Of a DNA stretch of 7,640 nt, positions 5,296-7,640 are shown piece after piece; position 1 is the first letter of the stretch, and each line of letters starts with the position of its first letter. The notes beneath the pieces were generated by a model, which saw only the letters and a program-made list of their open reading frames with translations, had not been told where the DNA came from and did no database searches. The stretch is from VRUB01 sp046758085 (GTDB lineage: Bacteria; Pseudomonadota; Gammaproteobacteria; Acidiferrobacterales; SPGG2), in the NCBI GenBank assembly GCA_046758085.1, contig JBHHZP010000162.1, positions 1-7,640 of the forward strand, written 5' to 3'. Made by a program: the position numbers and the translations under genes.

Positions 5296-6102
5296 ATGAC
5301 CGCGATCACAAAACAGAGCCAGAGCATGTATGACCACTTCTCGGGGGTCGCGGCATCTTATAACGAGATACGGACTACGGATCTCGAGCCGGTCTTGCTC
5401 ATCAAAGACACGCTGGGTGAGCGCAAGTCGGTTCGCGCCGCAGACATCGGCTGCGGCGGGGGCCGGTATTCGCTACTGTTATTTCAGCACCTTCGCGGCC
5501 TGCAGCTGACCTGCAATGACGTGAACGAATCCATGGTGGCAGAAACGGCCCGTTATCTCGCCGATCACGGCGTGGAGAATTTCTTGACCGTGACAGCCGA
5601 TATCACGAACCTGCAACTACCGGATGGGGCGCTGGATGCAATGCTCACGTTCAATGCCATCCATCACTTCGACCCCAACCTGCTCCTGCACAAGGCCGCC
5701 AAGACGCTTACGGGCGGCGGTTACGTTTTCATTTACACGCGGCTGCAAAACCAGAACGTCAAAAACATCTGGGGCCGTTATTTTCCCGCATTCGCTGACA
5801 AGGAAAACCGCTTATACCGCCTATCCGACATCGAAAGCTGGAAGGAGGAATCCGGCGCCCTGCGCCTGGCGTCGATCAACTTCTTCAAGTACAGGCGCCG
5901 TGCCACCTTGTCCCAGCTTTTGCGTCAGGCCCATGTTAAGCATTACTCGACGTTTTCGCTTTACTCAGCGGCCGAGTTTGACCGCGCTGCCGTCGACTTC
6001 GAGCGTAACATCAGGCAACGGTTCGCGGATCCCAACCGTGTCGAATGGTTTGACGAGAACGTCATGATCGTTTTTAGGAAAAACCCGCACGACTCCGATT
6101 AG
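5296..6102 (+). CDS. Class I SAM-dependent methyltransferase
   Basis: A Rossmann-fold methyltransferase of 268 residues from the ATG at 5296, predicted soluble. Motif I, AADIGCGGGR, is at 48-57. The acidic end of strand beta-2 is the NDVNESM segment (about 74-80), with D75 placed to hold the SAM ribose. TADITNLQLPDG (101-112) and LTFNAIHHFD (117-126) correspond to motifs II-III, and GGGYVFIYTRL follows as the strand-4/5 region. The C-terminal third (YRRRATLSQLL, HYSTFSLYS, WFDENVMIVFR) looks family-specific. The substrate is not evident. The start is uncertain: no Shine-Dalgarno sequence precedes the ATG at 5296, the ATG at 5326 (258 residues) or the TTG at 5272 (276 residues). I chose 5296 because it keeps a short leader before the conserved MYDHFSGVAASYN block. 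It lies 73 bases after the synthase gene, on the same strand, behind the 11-bp hairpin. A role on an inositol product is possible but only inferred from neighbourhood. Confidence 0.88.
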   Translation: MTAITKQSQSMYDHFSGVAASYNEIRTTDLEPVLLIKDTLGERKSVRAADIGCGGGRYSLLLFQHLRGLQLTCNDVNESMVAETARYLADHGVENFLTVTADITNLQLPDGALDAMLTFNAIHHFDPNLLLHKAAKTLTGGGYVFIYTRLQNQNVKNIWGRYFPAFADKENRLYRLSDIESWKEESGALRLASINFFKYRRRATLSQLLRQAHVKHYSTFSLYSAAEFDRAAVDFERNIRQRFADPNRVEWFDENVMIVFRKNPHDSD

Positions 6103-6175
6103 ACGGTTTTCAGGATCCTGTGGCAGGCGGTCTGGCGCAGGAAACCCCGAGCTCTGTCGCTCTCCTTGGCAATAT

Positions 6176-7093
6176 TTATGACCACTGCACGCCCACCGGG
6201 ATCGTCAGATGGGCCGCCTGTGCGACGCTGTGGAAGTGAATATCGACAACATCGTTCACATCATCCGCGTAGCTACCGCCCATGGTGACCGCGACCGGCA
6301 GACCCCATTCTCGGCAGTACTCGTAGACCAGCACGTCGCGCGCAGCGAGCCCGCGTTTGCTGAGGTTCAAGCGCCCTAACCGGTCTTGTCGGTAAGGGTC
6401 GGCGCCTGCGACGTAAATCACCAGGTCCGGCTGCGAGCGCTTCAGCGCGCACGCAAGCGCCTCATCCAGGGCATGTAGATAAGCCACATCGTCCGTCCCG
6501 TCGGGCAGTGCAATGTCCAGATCGCTGCTCTCCTTTCTTGTCGGGAAATTCCGTGCGCCATGAAGAGATAAGGTAAATATGGTTGGGTCCTGCGCGAATA
6601 TTGCAGCCGTGCCATTACCTTGATGCACGTCGCAGTCGACAATCAGCACGCGTTTCGCCCTGCCCTCGCGCTGCATGACACGGCTGGCAATAGCGCTGTC
6701 GTTAAAAACGCAATAGCCCTGCGCGCGGGCAACATAAGCGTGATGCGTGCCCCCGGCGAGATTCGCGCCCGCGCCATCGGCGCAGGCAGCACGACAGGCG
6801 GCAATAGTGCCGCCGCTGGATCGCCGCGAGCGCGCGACCAGCGCGCCCGACCACGGAATTCCCAGCTCGCGCAGCTCCCGCGCGCCCATGGATCCCGTGA
6901 CGACCCTGTCAAGATTCCCGGCAGCGTGCGCCAACAAGATCTCGTCATCGCTCGCGGGATCGGGTACCAAAAGTTGGAATTGACCAGCGTTACACTGCTC
7001 CACGCGCTCGCGCAGCATACGATACTTGTCCATGGGGAAGCGGTGGCCATCGGGCAGAGGCAGAATATAGTGATCGCAATAATAGACTTTCAT
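6176..7093 (-). CDS. Zinc-dependent histone-deacetylase-family protein
   Basis: A 305-residue bacterial member of the arginase/deacetylase superfamily (HDAC/AcuC/Apah-like), close to class IV (HDAC11-like) proteins by motif style. Such enzymes remove acyl groups from lysine side chains, acetylpolyamines or small amides in the cytosol. Motifs: FPMDKYRM near residue 19-26, GGTHHAY (114-120) with the H117/H118 charge-relay pair, GYCVFND (126-132), DCDVHQGNGTA (153-163) with metal ligands D155 and H157, GADPYRQDRLG (230-240) with metal ligand D232, and MGGSYADD (271-278) with Y275 in the place of the catalytic tyrosine. All catalytic and zinc residues appear present. The start at 7093 is preceded by no clear ribosome binding site, but the N-terminal MKVYYCDHYILPLP is family-like. 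It follows the ketopantoate-reductase-like gene by 39 bases, so co-transcription is likely. Its end converges on the methyltransferase with a 73-base gap holding a CAGGATCCTG palindrome (6111-6120) but no evident terminator. The acyl substrate is unknown. Confidence 0.93.
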   Translation of the reverse strand: MKVYYCDHYILPLPDGHRFPMDKYRMLRERVEQCNAGQFQLLVPDPASDDEILLAHAAGNLDRVVTGSMGARELRELGIPWSGALVARSRRSSGGTIAACRAACADGAGANLAGGTHHAYVARAQGYCVFNDSAIASRVMQREGRAKRVLIVDCDVHQGNGTAAIFAQDPTIFTLSLHGARNFPTRKESSDLDIALPDGTDDVAYLHALDEALACALKRSQPDLVIYVAGADPYRQDRLGRLNLSKRGLAARDVLVYEYCREWGLPVAVTMGGSYADDVNDVVDIHFHSVAQAAHLTIPVGVQWS

Positions 7094-7132
7094 CGGCGGT
7101 GGATCGGGCGATCAGAACGATGTCGACTGATG

Positions 7133-7640
7133 TCAAAATTCGGCTTCCTTGGCCTTGACCAGCGCCGTGATCACCGCGTTGTACGGCGCCACTAGATCCA
7201 GCGCGCGTGCCGCGGGGGGGATGGCACCGTTTATCACATCGATCTCGGAGCGGCGACGGGCCATATGGTCCAGCAGTACCGAAGGCCTGGCCTCGGGAAT
7301 CTTCAGGCCAAACTCGCGCACATATAACACTACGTCGTCGATGTTGAGTGCGATTCCGCGGCCGCGGGCTACATGGTAGGCTTCCTGCGCACAACCGGAC
7401 GCCACCTGCCACGCGCTGGGATCGCGGATCACCTGCCCGATCGTCCACTCGAGTACCGCGCAGGGACCGCTGAAGCAAACGTTGCAAATCAGCTTTTCCC
7501 ACACTGGCTGGTCGATGTCGTCGTAGGTCTTGACCTTGAAACCCGCGTTGCGCCAGATACCTGCGATCTGTTCTATACGGGGCGTCACCGGCCTGCCCAG
7601 CTCGCCAAGCCGGACCAGCTCCCAACCGTTGTGGTGCACG
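7133..7640 (-). CDS. Ketopantoate reductase-family protein, C-terminal part (5' end outside window)
   Basis: The frame is open to the right edge, so only the C-terminal approximately 168 residues are visible. The N-terminal Rossmann domain and the true start lie beyond the window. The visible part is the all-helical C-terminal domain of the ApbA/PanE family, which reduces 2-dehydropantoate to pantoate with NADPH in coenzyme A synthesis, though many members have other 2-oxoacid substrates. Landmarks counted from the window edge: NGWELVRLGELGRPV, the VWEKLICN motif (47-53) carrying the catalytic lysine K49 and N53, RPSVLLD with S120, and RRSEIDVINGAIP with E132. These correspond by eye to E. 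coli PanE K176, N180, S244 and E256. The ending EAEF and TGA are normal. It precedes the deacetylase gene in the same direction by 39 bases. Whether it is the housekeeping PanE or a paralogue cannot be judged, so no gene symbol is given. Confidence 0.92.
   Translation of the reverse strand, partial: VHHNGWELVRLGELGRPVTPRIEQIAGIWRNAGFKVKTYDDIDQPVWEKLICNVCFSGPCAVLEWTIGQVIRDPSAWQVASGCAQEAYHVARGRGIALNIDDVVLYVREFGLKIPEARPSVLLDHMARRRSEIDVINGAIPPAARALDLVAPYNAVITALVKAKEAEF

Noticed and set aside
6111..6120. CAGGATCCTG palindrome between the convergent genes as a terminator
   Set aside because: It is a 10-base perfect palindrome with no loop and no following T-run on either strand, so it cannot be supported as an intrinsic terminator.
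6990..7625. Minus-strand open frame of 211 codons at the right edge
   Set aside because: It is a shifted frame over the ketopantoate-reductase-family gene. The true frame shows intact catalytic motifs, while this one is Arg/Gly-rich without motifs.

Overview
The window looks like chromosomal DNA from a proteobacterium. It is moderately GC-rich, compactly coded, and carries mostly metabolic genes whose motifs and lengths fit proteobacterial families. I cannot name the organism. A gammaproteobacterial or related lineage is my best inference, because the START-like secreted protein at 1404-2336 resembles a family I associate with beta/gammaproteobacteria and the SDR at 221-970 resembles a rhizobial type. 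I see no insertion sequence, CRISPR array, tRNA or rRNA.

Left part (1-3557), all genes on the minus strand: an SDR-family oxidoreductase with the full N-S-Y-K tetrad (221-970), a secreted START/SRPBCC-like protein of unknown function (1404-2336), and a secreted glycerophosphodiester phosphodiesterase (2658-3557). They are separated by gaps of roughly 320-430 bases, so they look like independent transcription units. The gap at 971-1403 holds only one weak small-ORF candidate, and the left edge has a short tandem CTCTGTG-type repeat.

Centre (3558-6102): a 519-base divergent intergenic region leads into a plus-strand gene for myo-inositol-1-phosphate synthase (4077-5222), of the short type best known from actinobacteria. 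The approximately 215 bases before this gene are rich in potential RNA structure. An 8-bp perfect inverted repeat closes a domain of about 88 nt, a separate strong hairpin follows, and then two mutually exclusive hairpins end just before a very strong Shine-Dalgarno sequence. This is the best candidate here for an undescribed element, a cis-regulatory leader of inositol phosphate synthesis. A perfect 11-bp GC-rich hairpin follows the synthase gene. After it comes a class I SAM-dependent methyltransferase (5296-6102) that lacks a visible Shine-Dalgarno sequence.

Right part (6176-7640), minus strand: a zinc-dependent histone-deacetylase-family protein (6176-7093) lies 39 bases downstream of a ketopantoate-reductase-family gene (7133-7640) that is cut by the window edge. 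The two probably share a transcript that converges on the methyltransferase.

A functional theme can be suggested but not shown. The synthase makes inositol phosphate, the divergent phosphodiesterase could release sn-glycerol 3-phosphate and head groups from glycerophosphodiesters, and the methyltransferase could act on an inositol product or on something unrelated.
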